A stretch of DNA of 64,000 nucleotides, from NCBI GenBank assembly GCA_015179045.1, contig WHUZ01000038.1, forward strand, positions 248,001 through 312,000. The letters run 5' to 3'. Below are positions 1 to 13,200 of this stretch, in pieces. The notes under the pieces are model-generated. The model was not told the DNA's origin. It worked only from the letters and a program-made list of their open reading frames with translations, and made no database searches. The number at the start of each line of letters is the position of its first letter. Within the stretch, counting starts at the first letter, position 1. The translations under genes were made by a program, and so were the position numbers. Source of the DNA: Kalaharituber pfeilii. Lineage: Eukaryota > Ascomycota > Pezizomycetes > Pezizales > Pezizaceae.

Positions 1-448
1 ATGTTTTGTTGACCACTTCATTCTCACGGTCAAATTTTCCCCTCTAGTGCCATGCTTCATAATGCAAGACGCCTAGTCTGCTGGAGAAGTACCATTCAGA
101 GCTTTCGTGTAGCAAATGACATCCAAATCATAGGAGCCATGACCGGTGCTGCAATATACTGTTTGTTTCATTACTGGATTAAAAATGCAAGAAATTCGAA
201 AAGTTGCCTTTAGTCCTGGGACCGCAGGTATCAGGCAAGTTTTAGACATGGGTTCATGACGCGATATCCAAAGATAGCGGAAAGTCCAAGAGGTATGCAA
301 GCAAATTTGGATTGTTGACAAAAACGGCTTGATACTCAAATCGTCAGAGGATGAGCTTCATAGCATGCAGAACCCGTACGTAAAGGAAAACAGCGAGTGG
401 GAAGCAGTGCATAAAAGCATCTTACAGAGATTCTGCGAGGGTGAAGTC

Positions 449-1143
449 TCATAGTTTAGTTGGAACATCGACGAAGGGGGTGTCTTCTAATGGAGGAGGT
501 GGTGAAGGAGGAGGCGAAGCATATCGATAGGCCGGTGATATTTCCATTGAGCAATCCCATGAGATTATTTGAAGCAGCTGAAAGACCTTGATAAGAAGCC
601 CGTTCCCCAATTGTATATAAGGGGGACAAGCATGAAGTTTGTATGTATTTAATAAATCCATCAAATAATTCCCTTTTCCGCTATATGTTCTATTAATAAA
701 ATCAGCTGAATGCAACAAATGCTCTCTGCTTCCCGAGATCAGCTTCAGTTGGGACCTCTCCTGCGCTTTCATTTGTGCTGGCGAAATGATCGTCCCTACC
801 ACCAAAACCTTGACTGGCTCTACCCCGCTCTGAAAGACATTAACAAGTCCCTGCTTCCCACGATTTACTAGACAAGGGGCACCAACCATAAAGTCCCAAC
901 GGTGGTTATTACGACTGCGGTTGAGAAGGGTGTGGTGAGTGTAGAAGGGATTCCGGCTAATGCCGGCGATGCGACGTTGAAAGAGTGGTTGGGGAGGCAG
1001 ATGTGGAGGTCGGACTACAGGTCGTTGAAGGTGGATGCAGCCGGGAGTTCGAGAGGGAAGTTCGAGGGCTCGGAAGGGAATGCTGGGGCTGGGTGGGAGA
1101 GAGAGTTTGATGGGGCAGGAAGGTTATGAAGGGTTTCGGGCAT
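449..1143 (-). pseudogene. Decayed coding relic, family not recognised
   Basis: On the minus strand, from an ATG near 1143, an open frame encodes a P/S-rich stretch and then a more ordinary protein-like stretch (segments such as NVASPALAGIPSTL and TTPFSTAVVITTVG). It is interrupted by one in-frame TAG (near 1018). It then appears to switch frame around 890, where a second open frame continues to a stop at 449 with segments such as GVEPVKVLVVGTIISPAQ. The two halves read well together only if one stop and one frame change are ignored, so this is either a pseudogene or a mis-assembled gene. I do not recognise the family. The last third of the second frame (after about residue 58) looks non-coding. 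Confidence 0.3.
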
Positions 1144-1621
1144 GGAAGTTTGGAACGGATAGAAGGAAAGAGTGGTAAAAGATTTTTAGGCATTGCTATG
1201 GAGGATGAAGCAATGTGATGATATACTGGTAATATTGGTTACAAAAATCTGTACTGCCTATGGTTTGCGTTACCTTCTTACTGACACAAGCCCGAGCGGA
1301 AGAAAACTAGTGGTTTTTCTTGACTACTGTTTTTGGGAAGATCAGGGTAACGTCCTTAAAATAACCATTATGGCAACCGGCACTTGTGTGCATAAGCAGA
1401 ACTCGAATTCCGGATTTTCCATACAGATCAAATCCGACCGAACATCGAAAGCCGCATAATAATACCGAAACGCATATTTCATCAAGAAAGGAATATTTCA
1501 TAAAAGCCCACACCACGTTGATATTTCGTAATGGTAGTCTGATCCACAGGTAAAAGAATAAAAGAGCAATTATAAACACAACCCAAAACAAATAGTAGAA
1601 AATTAAAATACCAAAAAGAAT
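1144..1621. other. Spacer without supportable gene
   Basis: Short open frames on both strands, none with protein-like composition. The part next to 1621 is presumably the 3' flank of the MTC1 homologue. Confidence 0.5.
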
Positions 1622-3141
1622 TCACATCCCCACCGCCCTCGCCTCCTCTCCCCCTCCCCCTTCTCTCTCCTTCCCCTTCCCGCCCGGCGTATACCCTTCC
1701 CCCACATTCATCCTCTTCGCCACATACCTCTGTGCAACGATGCCCACCGCAAGCCCCAGCGTCTCTTCGACCCACTCCACAACCCACTCCCTCGGATCCA
1801 CTCCTCCTGCGTTCAGAATCTCCGCAATATCGTCCGGCACATAGGGTGAGTCGATCCACTCCAGCCACTTGGCAGGCACGCTCTGCGAGATGGTTGAGAA
1901 CGAGATCTGGTGGATTGGATCGAGAAGGTGCAGCGCGAACGTCGTGAGCTGGTCAGGAGTTTCGTCGGGGTCCGATATCTGAGATGGCTCTGCGGTAGGG
2001 GGTGAAGGGAGGAGGTATGATGGTGCGGGGTGGGTAGTAGGCTGTATCGCGAGGAATATGTCCGATTTGCGTGTGGGGTTTTGTGGGTTTAACGGTTGCC
2101 TGTCAGAGTCTTGTTGCTTTTGTAGGAACTCGTGCGCGTAGGACTCGGCTGCTGCCCGTGCGAGCTTGCACCCTTCTTCTATACCGCCGAAGCAAGGGTT
2201 CAGCGCACGGGGTTCGGACCCCTTATACCATGGCCCCGAGGCCCACCCGGAGCCAAGCGAAGACCTGGGCTTCGATTCCCTGCCGCGCTGGACGACGAGT
2301 AAGTCGCCTCCTTCGACCTGCTGCATCACACGGTCAAAGACGCCGTACACGATTGTATCGATGGACGGATAATTGGCAATATCGTGTGTAATATGTATTC
2401 TCAGCTGCTCATGGGATGCAATAGGGGGCGCAATGGTGTGGAGCAGGTTGGATAAGGTGGGTAGAGCGCGAGAGCGTAATTCACCGCCAATTTTCTGTTG
2501 GACGGTGGAAACATTGTGGAGGACGTGGGTCGTCCATTTACGGGGTTCATCGGAGGCCTGCAGGTCTTTGTAGACGCCTTCAGCGGTTTTGATAGCCGTA
2601 GAAGCGGTATTCCAGAGGCCGCCCCACCAGCCGCTACCACTGCCCGGGGAAGCGGGAGTAGAGGTAGTGGGTTTGGAGGACTCCGAGGTAGGTTTAGAGG
2701 GGAATTCAGAGGTGGGGGAGTGATAGCGAATGTGGGAGGGCGAGAGTCAACGGGAGTTTGCAGCTTTGAGGCAGAGACGTCATTGGAATCCCTGCGGACG
2801 ATGCCAGTGCCAATACCATAGCCTTCCCCGGAACGACGTGGGGTATCTGAGGTGTTGATGCCGGGGCGGCGGCCCTCAAAGGACCTGCGGACTGTGTTGC
2901 GGGGGGTGGATGGGCGAGAGGTCGTGACGGGGCGGTCAGCGGTCAAAAGGTCCAGCTCGGCGAGGATATCCTTTTCGGATTTGGTTGTGGTGGCACCAGT
3001 GGGGTTAGTAGTTGTGGTTGAGGGGGTGGTGGTACTGACAGGAGCGGGGGTAGTGCCCTGGGAAGGTTTAGGCTTGGAGGCAGGGGAGAGGGTGGCGTCG
3101 ATGCCTTCGAAGAGGGCATTAAGGTCATCAGGCATGGACAT
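1622..3141 (-). CDS. MTC1: MTC1-like protein (DUF5427, maintenance of telomere capping), with an apparent 1-nt frame break
   Basis: Homologue of the fungal Mtc1/DUF5427 family, genetically linked to telomere capping in yeast; its biochemical role is unknown. The start is placed at 3141 because MSMPDDLNALFEGID is the usual family start; an in-frame ATG at 3207 is possible. In order: N-terminal ALFEGID motif, a T/P/S-rich linker, the DILAELD...RPSTPR block (about residues 62-85), a variable linker, the WWGGLWNTAS...AEGVYKDLQ core, SNLLHTIAPPIASHEQL, YGVFDRVMQQVEGGDLLVVQ, and a C-terminal block with ISFSTISQSVPAKWLEWID. The N-terminal part and the core lie in different frames. The switch coincides with the G5 run at 2714-2718 (C5 on the coding strand); one extra base there joins them into about 506 residues with no stop. 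I see no splice sites nearby, so I infer an assembly indel or a recent frameshift, not an intron. Confidence 0.85.
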
Positions 3142-3207
3142 GGCGAGGACGTGCCTTCTGGGACTGGCGAGAGGGTTGTTGAAGATAGCGGTGTCGGGGG
3201 AGTGCAA

Positions 3208-6200
3208 TTGTTTGATGCACTTGTTTCAGAGGAGAGCTAAGCTTCCCCAGCTCCCGCATTGAGAAGTGCCAAGACGCTGCCGCACTCTGCGCTGAGTGAT
3301 GGAACCTTCGCGCTCAAAAATGCTTAGCGCTCACTCAAAGCCATTCCTTACATAGCTGGGAGGGGCTACGTCTCCGCGGACTCGCAGATAAACAGAGTAA
3401 AAAATACATCACAAACCTTTTATTTCTAGCTATCTACAAGGACCCCAACTTTTTACCAAACATAATAAAATCTACCGTCCTCCACCAATTATCCTCTTAT
3501 GACCATGTCCTTCTCTACAATACCCTCACCATTACTCAACGCAGTCCACCACCACCAAGAATTCCCTCATCCATCTCTTTTCCTCCCTCCAATCAATGAA
3601 CAAATAGCTCTACAATCCATTTCAATGCTAGAACTTCATATCAGCAGTTACTGACTAATAGTGTTGATGATTGCAAACTCACCTACGAAAGACCAATACA
3701 ACACCGCATGATAAATCCTAAGCAATGACTGCTAGTCCAATATAAACACGGAATTTGTGTTTCTTTTCATCTAGGATTCCTTCCTGTAGCAATCCTAAAG
3801 CTTTGAGGAGGCGATTTATCTTCGTATCTGTTTCAAGATTATTGACCTGCATACAACTGGAAATACAACTGATTATAGTACACACTTCCGAGCTGACTAA
3901 TATCTCTGGGCGTTCAAAGCGGCTCGACTTCCAAATAAGGACCGTAGATTCTACCATTTCTATCTCTACGAGGGGTAGTGCAACCAGACTACATTTCCAT
4001 ATCTTGCAAGGTTGTTTATTTCGCTATTTCGAGCTTTTGTAACACTTAGATAAATCTTAAGAACTTGAGAAGATCAATAGTTCAAGCATTGAGATTTCTT
4101 AGTTACTTGTCATTTGTTCTTGCATTGCTGCTTGCATTACTGCCATTTATTGTTTGTTATATTGCTGCCTGCATTGCTATCATTTGTTCTTGCACGGCTG
4201 TTTAGACCGGGTACGACACATCGCTGTTATTCTAGCGAAGGCTGGAATGTTTGGTAGTTTCGAATGCTCTGGGCCAATAAGAGCTGACCCATTTTGTAAG
4301 CATTGAAAGTTTGGCTGTTCCATGCTTGAAAGTGTGCATACATCCCGTGTCAGTTTCACAGAAGCTTGAATATACATGTAGCAGTGACCAGATGGTATAT
4401 ACAAGTAAGGGTGTGCTTTGAATCATACATTTAACTTATTTGCTACCTACCTAATGTAAGAAGTGATGTCTTAGAAATAATCATTATGGTGCTAAAATAT
4501 TGCTGGGGGCCCAGATACATGTTCTCATTCTCAGACTCAGCCATAGACTACCACACAAAAATGAAAAATATTTCCAAAGTCGCCATCGAGGAGGCTTGGC
4601 ACGAGACTAATGTGAGAGATTGCTGAATTAGGCATGCTGAGAATTGATCTGCGGTACTGTAGGTAGGGCTAGTCTCGGCTGCTTAACCCCTCGAATTGGC
4701 GCAGCCAGGATTTTCTACGGGGCCAGACACTCTACAGGGCTCCAGTTTGTGCTTTCTGCTCCGTACTCGTACATTTTGTGTGTCTAGGAACAAGAACAAT
4801 CTTCTAGTAGTTTCGCTATAATCTCGTGCAGAGTTTCAGTGCTCTTGTAGATACTAGTATGAAGTCCTTCACAAGGTGCAACACGGTGAAAAAGCGACTT
4901 TCCTCTACCAGCCGCAGTAAAGTGATTCAAATCACGAACCTCCTCGTCTTTTGAGTACACATACGAGACTTCAGACCACAAGTCGCATCAGCGGTGATCA
5001 TCAAGAAGTCAATGCATACTACTAGTCCATGTTGGATTACGAAACGCGATGCATCAACCATAGCAAACCTCGCGGTTGCACAATGTATGACCCTATGTTA
5101 ACCTAATGGCACTTTCCGTAAGGTTTACAGTAGTCACTTTCTGTGGGTGAATTCAACCTTTGATTTTATCCCTGGGCATAATCCATGCTGCTAAACTAGT
5201 CCTACTAGCGTAAGGCAAAGCAAAGTAAAGGCTTACCCAGAAAACTATGTGATATATCGTGGAGTAAATATCTTAAATTGTATATGGAATTGTAAGCTTG
5301 AGTTTCTGTTCGATCCGAAAACGCATACGAGGTATGCGATTGCTATTCTGTCGTGCCATTTATCCGTATGCCAAATCTCGAGCCTGCTGCATGCCCACAT
5401 ATTCTTGGATCTCGTCCTATATATTACCAGACGAGGATCAGTATGTGTAGTACAGTCACACTGAGCAAAAGTCTTGGTGACACCACTTTTCTTGGCACCT
5501 CCGAATGCATGCTTGCGCGCTCATAATATCTCCAGAACCAACGCGCAATTACGAAACTTGCACCTGCGGTTTGTAGAGCTTTGCTCATAGTATCATGTAG
5601 CACAGGTAGGAGCCATGACAATAACTGCAGTCAAATATATATATTGTTAATGAAGGCATAAATTCTAGTGATTTGGTTCAAAATATATACTGCATAATAG
5701 ATTGGCTCTCCATGAAGAAAACCTTTTTGTCCCTGATATGCTCTGATTTGAAAATACGTCCTGATTCAATCCTATTTCATTATTTTTACTATTTTTTCCA
5801 TGATGTTATGGGTTCTGTGGAGAGCTATTAATTTTTATATACCAATTTGTATGGGGACTCAATGGTCTTGGCATTTTCAAGGTTTGCAACTTTTGCTCAC
5901 CAACCCCAGTGCGCTAAATGCAGTTCTACCACTGGAATTATAAGATTTCAGGTATTATCTGTTAAAAAATCACCTCTATGTATCTAATTATAATAATAGC
6001 AGTGTATAGTGTTCAAAATGTAGTGGTTTTTGTATGCAGTCTCCAGTAACCAAGTGGTTTCTTGCAATGCTACACTATTGACCATTGTCCTATAGTCTCT
6101 TCCTGCACTGTAGCCTTTTCCATACCCTGAATACTACCACCTGTTCAAGTTATACATTAATCGGGTTTAGTGATGGTTGAGATATTTCAATTTTTGTTCA

Positions 6201-9200
6201 CATGGACCCTGCCACCGCGTGCGCTCAGATCGCTTTCACCAAGACTTTTTGCTCAGTGTCTGTATACTTGGGTTCGTTGCGCTCTGGGGAACGTTTATTG
6301 CATTAACTTGAAGTTCAAAGGTTGCACAATTTGAATAGCTGATTCGACTACAGGGATCCGAGTCTACTTAGGGAATATTGGCTTGCATAGAAGTATAAGC
6401 CTTGTATTCTATGTACCCATCGCACCATCTTAGACGAGACTACACCATTTAGTTGAAGTACAATGTTAGATTTCACTTCCAGTATTTTGATTCAATGTAA
6501 GGTACTTATGTGAGAGAAAGAAACATCTTCTACTAGATATAGTTCGCTTGTATATTGCAGACTACTAGCTCGAGATTGCTACAAGGTAGATATCTGGGGT
6601 TGACTAAATTGACTTTCTGAGACGCTAGTCAATTCATACTACGGTCAGGATAGTCAATCGAAAGAAACTACCTCTAGTCTTGTAACCAGACTTAGTCAGC
6701 GGTCTACTCTATAGCCCAAAACATAATACACTGTGGCCTTTTTACCGCTAATCAAGCGCACAGTATCGTGTACAAGTCATGTTACATGTAATTAAGCTGA
6801 CTGGTATGGAAGGGTACTAGTACAAACCTCACTAGCCAATCAAGTACAAACCTCTGTAGTTTTAGGTAGATTATTATTATAGTTGCATATTATAATTCCA
6901 TTTCTGGACGCAAGCCCTGGACGTTAAGTTACATGTTCTCCTTTTTAACCAAGTCTGGTTGTTTTTAACTGATGACTATAACTTCAAAATTGGGAATATG
7001 GTCAATACGACACGGGGTCAGCCTCGTACATAGTCTGGAACCGTTCATACGCACTGCTATATTTACGGATTTTGTGTCCTGCCACATGAAGGCATTCCAA
7101 TCTCATGAATTGCCTTCTTACACAATCATGGTATACTGGGACTTGCAGTGGCACTATATCTAAGGCTACGGGTAACTTGAATATGTAATAGTCGTTGTGC
7201 ATGAAGACCTCGGTGATGATCTTCAGTCCGTCAAATCTTGATTCTGCAGGCAATGTCCTAAATTTTTCAGAGGGTACGGTCTTGGTACAATACTATGGTT
7301 TTGATGGCTTCAGCTCTCAGTTAGATCCAGCTCTGGCTGGTCCATTGAATCGTCGCACATAATCACCGGAAATTTCACGATCGAATCAGACGTTGCTGAA
7401 TCCTCATCATTCGTCAACTTTTCCTAGCCCGTCATTAGTGGCCATTGTGTTCGTCGTCATTACTCCAAATACTGCAAAGTCGCGTCGAGGGTTTCCCACT
7501 AAGTACTCTACATCGCTGATGGGTTGTTTGGAGGTTAGGCTTGCTCAATCCGGTGGCCCTGTTAATCCTGCTTGTAGCCATAGGTGATCACAACGCAATT
7601 GTAATGTTGCCTGATCAACGAGGTTATAGTATCAAACAGAATGCGAGCAAACATGTTCGCTGCGGGGTTGCTTATATTTCACTACTGGCATGGCACTACT
7701 GTTCTATAGCTGACTGAGACGGTTCAAGAGTTTCGAAGGCACAAAAAGCTGATATAATGTAAACGCATGCGCATACTCATAGTCGTATGACCTGTGGGTG
7801 TAGTTGGACTTACTCCCTGATATAAGTAGTGGTCTGGCTGTGGCCATGGATAAAGGAACTGTTAAGTACTTACTAACAGCAAATGGCTGAAGGATATTTC
7901 GTGCGGATTTCTTCCTCCTCTAAAGACCGCGTACCAGTAGTATGATGCTCGGTTTGACTGGGAGCATCCACTGGCAGCCGTATAGGCACCCATACACGGC
8001 GCAGCAGTGACATGACATATAACCTTTTTTGCCCTCTCATGGCTTTGACAGGTTCCCATTATGAAATGTATCTAGGTTGAGGGGCCACACAGGATCGTCA
8101 ACAACGCCTACTGCACGACAGCCTCCAGGGCCAGAGAGGCAGTTTTACTATCTTGGTCCACGCTATCACATTATAACCTAATCATCATCACTGTCTACAT
8201 CATTTAGCCCCATCACCAACACAACGATCAACAGTACCACAACTGGGTCACCTCCGGAGTAGTATCTACAGCGGCAGCCTAGAACCTGATATAATTCGGA
8301 TATACTTGAAAGTGCTCTGTAGCTCCATAGGCATTTGCCTCTTTATTGATATTATTGTGCTCGCAAGTGCGCCTCTGGTGCGGTCATAGGGACACACATA
8401 GCAGCGTTTACGTAGGTATTGTTCCCATTATCCCACTATCTCCCAAACAAGCCCTTCGCACTCTCAATATCTTTTAAGCCTCCTGTTCCCCTCTCCTCCT
8501 ACATCTTCCGAGCTCAAGTGCGTCTGCACGCATGCACCAGCGTCGATTTCTGGTGCCATTTTCCGGCATTCTACGATCCTGATAGACGCCATATGGAATA
8601 TGTTACTTGACCCCACATGCGAGAAGCAAGACTAGCGTTTGCCTCATTCGACTCACACACTCACCATACACTCTAGATATCAAATCATATTCGACACCCT
8701 CCTTCGCGCTGCTGGTGAGTATTTTCACCGACACCCACAACCTCTTTTCAACGACCTACGCCTCTCAGGATCGTTGCTGTGGGCAATCTGACTAAAGGGG
8801 CCGAGAAGCTAGCCTTGCCTGCTTGAGGCACAGCTATTGCTGTTAACGGACAGCCTGCAACAAGTGGGACTATCTCAGCACAGCCAGACTGACTGCCAGT
8901 CGCATACTGAGCTGCGCTTGTTCTATTCCATTGCCAGCTTCAGCTTGACAACATCTCTGTCTTCAGCTCCTGCTGTCCAATACGCCCACATTTGTTGCCC
9001 TGACCCTCTCCTTTCTTTTTAAGCCTTTCACTATTCTTCCTTCTCCACCCGCACCGGATTAACTTATACAATAGCGTCTGGCGCATTATCAAGCAACTGC
9101 CAAAAAAACGCCGCCACCACCGCCCAGAAAGCGTCTGCTGCACTCCACGAAGACAGGACAACGGCCACACATCAGTGGCATACTGAGCAGGTGGAAAAGA

Positions 9201-9974
9201 AAACCAAGGCTAACCCTTCTGGAGTCTGTTCATTCATCACAGCGCCGCGCAGCAATTTAATTCGGCCTACATTTACATTCTTGCCTTATTAATACCTTCA
9301 CACTTGCTGTTGCAAGCAGTCTTACAGGTCTGCCCTTCCCTCCTGGTCGTTCGTCAATACTGCTAGGACCGCCATATCGTCTGCTCGCGCCTCTTGAGCC
9401 CTCTCCACGCCCGCCGCCGTCGACACGGGCCGCGCGCAAGAGGCATTTTCGCTCGTTCATCACTGTGAGCATCCTTCTCCCTCCGTTGCTCTTCCTAGCA
9501 CCGCTCGTGCCCCGGGTGGGCCCGCAGAGCATCAGACAAATTTTCCGCCGTGCACGTCGTTGTGCCCGGAGCTGGTTGCGCCAACCCCGGCAGCAACCAC
9601 GTAAGTTATTCCTTCCTCCTTAGGAACAAACCATTTTCGAGTAAGTCGACTCCAGCCAAACCTCCCTTGTCTGCTCTGCCTGCTCCGTCCGCTGCCCAAC
9701 CGGTGCTGGGGCGTCTCCCCGCGCTCCACGGCGTCGCACAGGCTCGCTCTGCTGAGCACGATATTTCCTGATACCGCTGCGCCGCCCGCCTCTTGCTCGC
9801 CCTCCTGTCTCTGCACCCCCTCCCCATTTGTCCTTGCATAGCTGCCGCCGCTTAGCACGCCGTTCCCTTCCCTCCCTTCGCTCTTCCTCCCTCCCTCTCT
9901 TCCTTCTGCTCAGAGCGTCTTGGAACCCGCTGCCCTTTTAATTTCTGCCACCGATACGGTGGTCGCTTCCCACT
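3208..9974. other. Long gene-poor spacer
   Basis: About 6.8 kb without a convincing gene on either strand. Open frames are at most about 125 codons and lack protein-like composition. The stretch 3.3-8.4 kb is mostly AT-leaning with no clear element ends. From about 9.2 kb the sequence becomes C/T-rich and GC-richer and probably carries the promoter and leader of the large gene starting at 10,233; a GTAAGT at 9,606 could be a leader-intron donor, but I cannot pair it confidently. Confidence 0.5.
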
Positions 9975-9992
9975 CCCCCCCCCCCCCCCCCC
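9975..9992. repeat. C18 homopolymer in the leader or promoter of the large gene
   Basis: Eighteen consecutive C residues in a pyrimidine-rich stretch about 240 bp upstream of the proposed start codon. The exact length is likely to be unreliable in any assembly. Confidence 0.9.
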
Positions 9993-10152
9993 TTCCGTAT
10001 TCGGACACTCGCTTCCTTACAAATTCCTTTTTTCGTATTTTACTTTTATTTTCTAATTTTTATTTTTTCTTCCCTATTCCTTCTTCTTCTTTTTCCTTTT
10101 TTTTCCGCCACACCCATATTGCGCTGCAATAGAACAGTATATCGCTTGTCAC

Positions 10153-10182
10153 ATGGCATCTCCGGACTGCATACGTTACTAA
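10153..10182 (+). promoter_or_regulatory. Possible upstream ORF (9 codons)
   Basis: ATG at 10,153 followed by nine sense codons and TAA, ending 50 nt before the proposed start at 10,233 and in a different frame. If the transcript starts upstream, ribosomes would meet this ORF first. Inferred from sequence only. Confidence 0.35.
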
Positions 10183-10232
10183 CAGCTTCACCTCCTGGAC
10201 ACCAGAGGCTGCGTACAGCATCTCGCAAGCGT

Positions 10233-13200
10233 ATGATACATAGCACCATGCGATCCAAAAAGTCTCTACTCCCCGACCCTCCAGTAACTCCACCCACAGC
10301 TACACCTACCGCACCACCACCAGTTACGCCTTCATCCTCTCGCACGCGTGGCAATTCCGCACAAGCAACTGCGCCAGATTCCGGAGCGGGACCAGCTGAG
10401 ACAGTGTCTGGCGCACAACCACCACAGCCCGAAAGCCAACAGTCCGAAGCTACTGCCCCAGCGGGTGAATCGATACGTCGCTCCAGCCGGCGTACCACGT
10501 TTCCGAAAAGCCTGATTCATGACTCCGTAATCACAACACCGACGAAACGAAAGGGGACCACTGCTTCAAAACCAAGCTCAAGCAGGAGAAGACGAGGCTC
10601 CTCGGCCTCATCCAGTAAATCACAAAGGAGGAAACAGCCGGCAGAAAAGATGGATCTTGAGAAGGAGGAGGTGCAGCCAAAGAGCAATATCAAACTACCG
10701 GAGGAGACGATGACGAGCTCGGAAGAGGAATTTCCAGCAAGCCACAAAAAGGGATTATTTTATGGGTACAAGAAACTGCCACCAATCTCCCCACCACCTG
10801 GGCTCAAGACCTGGGAAACAGACAGTGAGGTCGAAGAGCGAAGAGGGAATCGGGGTAACCTTGGCTGGGGCCCGAGGAAGGTCAAGCGCCACACCAAGGC
10901 AACTGAGGATTCGAAGGTTGAGAACGAGTCTGAAACTACGGGAGCAGTTAAGCCAAGCCAAGACAAGGGCAAGGAGGAACAAAAGCCCATCACACCCTTT
11001 AAAATTGACTCGGATGAATCTGATCGGGATTATGACGCTGAGCTGTCTGAACTTGACTCGTCTTCACCCTCAGTTAATGCGCATCACCCTTCATCAATAC
11101 CTGATGTCGTACCAATTGACGAGGAGATGGGGGGCCAGCCTCCCCCCAAGAGGCGAAAAATGCTTGTAGATGATGATTTAGAGGAGAATCTTGGTCCGCA
11201 TAAGAATGATCAATCTGTTCAGACTGCAATACCAGATTCCACGGATCTGGAGATGAAAAAGACCTTGATTGATGATAAAGATGAAGATGCCGCAATGCAC
11301 GATATTGAACAGACAGATAAAGTTACACAGACCCGGAACGACTCACAATCGAATATAGATATCTATAATACTGAGAATACATCGCTTGCAGATGTTGTAG
11401 ATGTTATGAAGCAAGCCGACATTGTTACCGAAGGGGGTGATGTGATAGCCGATAAGCCTACGGAGGTATCGTTACCTGCTGCCCTAGGTCCTAAATCTGA
11501 TCATGTTGGAAATGAGCAACCGCGGGAGGATCACATGGAAGTTGATGAAGATAGGAGTACCAGGACATCAGAGGTGGATACAAAAGTGACTGAAGTCAAC
11601 CACCCGGAAGTGAATGTGGAAACCACCATGCATACCTCATCTGTGAATATAGAAGAGACGGCGACCGTGAATACAGCAGAAATTTCAGATACATCAAGAG
11701 ATCAGGTGTCTGAGATTGATAATCTAACGGAGCACATTATGTCTGAGTATGAGCATCGTGAGCTAGAGCCTCAATCAGATTTGTCAGTACCACCAGTCAC
11801 TAAGACTCCGGAGGAAGCGGAGACGGAGGTCCATGCTCTCTCACCAACTCGGAATGTTGAAGAGATTATGGAGAACCCACTACCAGCGTTACAAAGGGAA
11901 CAGGGTATAGAGGAAAAGATAAACACAGAAGAGAATCTGGATGCTCCAGAGTTGGAGGTAGAGGGGCATATGGTTGAAGGAAAAGGGGATGAAGGAGATG
12001 ATGCTGGTAAAGATTTTGGTGAGATTGAAATTACGACTGAAGTTGTATATGGTGAGGGTCTCATTCAACCAGACGAGATTGTGGAGTCGGAAATTCAGGA
12101 AGGGTTGTCTTCCGAAGAGGACTTGGATATTGTTGTTGAAGGGCTGGAAGTTGAAGAGGACGTGACTGAGGAGAGTATTGAGGAGATTGACGAGATTGAT
12201 GGGGACAAGGGCGCAATGATAGAAAAGAAAAAGGAGCAAGGGGAAGCAGGAGAAGCGAATCAGCCGGAAGAATTACAGTCAAATACCAAATACCAAGTTG
12301 ATGCGGAGGATCACCGGGTTGAGAAGGATACTGCACCAGGTGGGCACATAAGTGGAGTAGATGCAGATAAAAGACATCCCGACAAAAGCGTCAATAACTC
12401 TCGAATGCCTGTTACCGATTGTCAATTCGATGAGCAGCCGCAACATATTTCGGAAGCTTTGAACGGCAATGAAGCAGAGGGCTCAAGTATGCGTGAGAAT
12501 ACGACAATTGCATCTGAATCGCAACAGGGTATGAGCGTCGAACAACAAACACCGGTTAAAGAACGAGAAACCCAATCAGAGACATTATTATCGGAGCTTG
12601 CAGAAGGTGCAGAAGTTGCACGGCTTCAGGGATTATCGTTGACGGCAACTAATGAGGTGGAGGATGAGCAGAAAGGCAAAGGGCACTCTGAACAGCTGCT
12701 GGAACAGACCGCAGTTGGAATGGTCAATGACAGCGACAAGATTGCAGAGATATCGCAGTCTGAAATAAAGGTCTCGCCAGAGGAAGCACCACATCCAACG
12801 GGCGCTGAAATTACTGTTGGATATATTGAGGTAGAGGACAATCGACCGGAAGGGAAATTGTCGGAAGAACCGAAGTCTAAGGCTCTAGAAGGAGCGTCTC
12901 CAAAGTTATCACAGACCCCCCATGTCGAGGCTCCAGCAACACAAACTCTGCCTACAGACGACAATCTTGATTCCTCCGCACCTCAGGGACAAAGCGATGA
13001 TGGTGATGAACTCATGGAAGATATGGAGGGGCGGTATGAGGATGCATCGATTACTGAATATGATCATAAGGCGGATGAGGCTCTACAGGAGGAGACTGCA
13101 GAGAAAGCCGTTGATACTTCTGCAGAGGCACAAGTCCAGGGTACTGAAGAGGAAGAAATGGAAGCGAAGCAGAAAGAGGCTTCTGAGGCTTCTGGTGCTG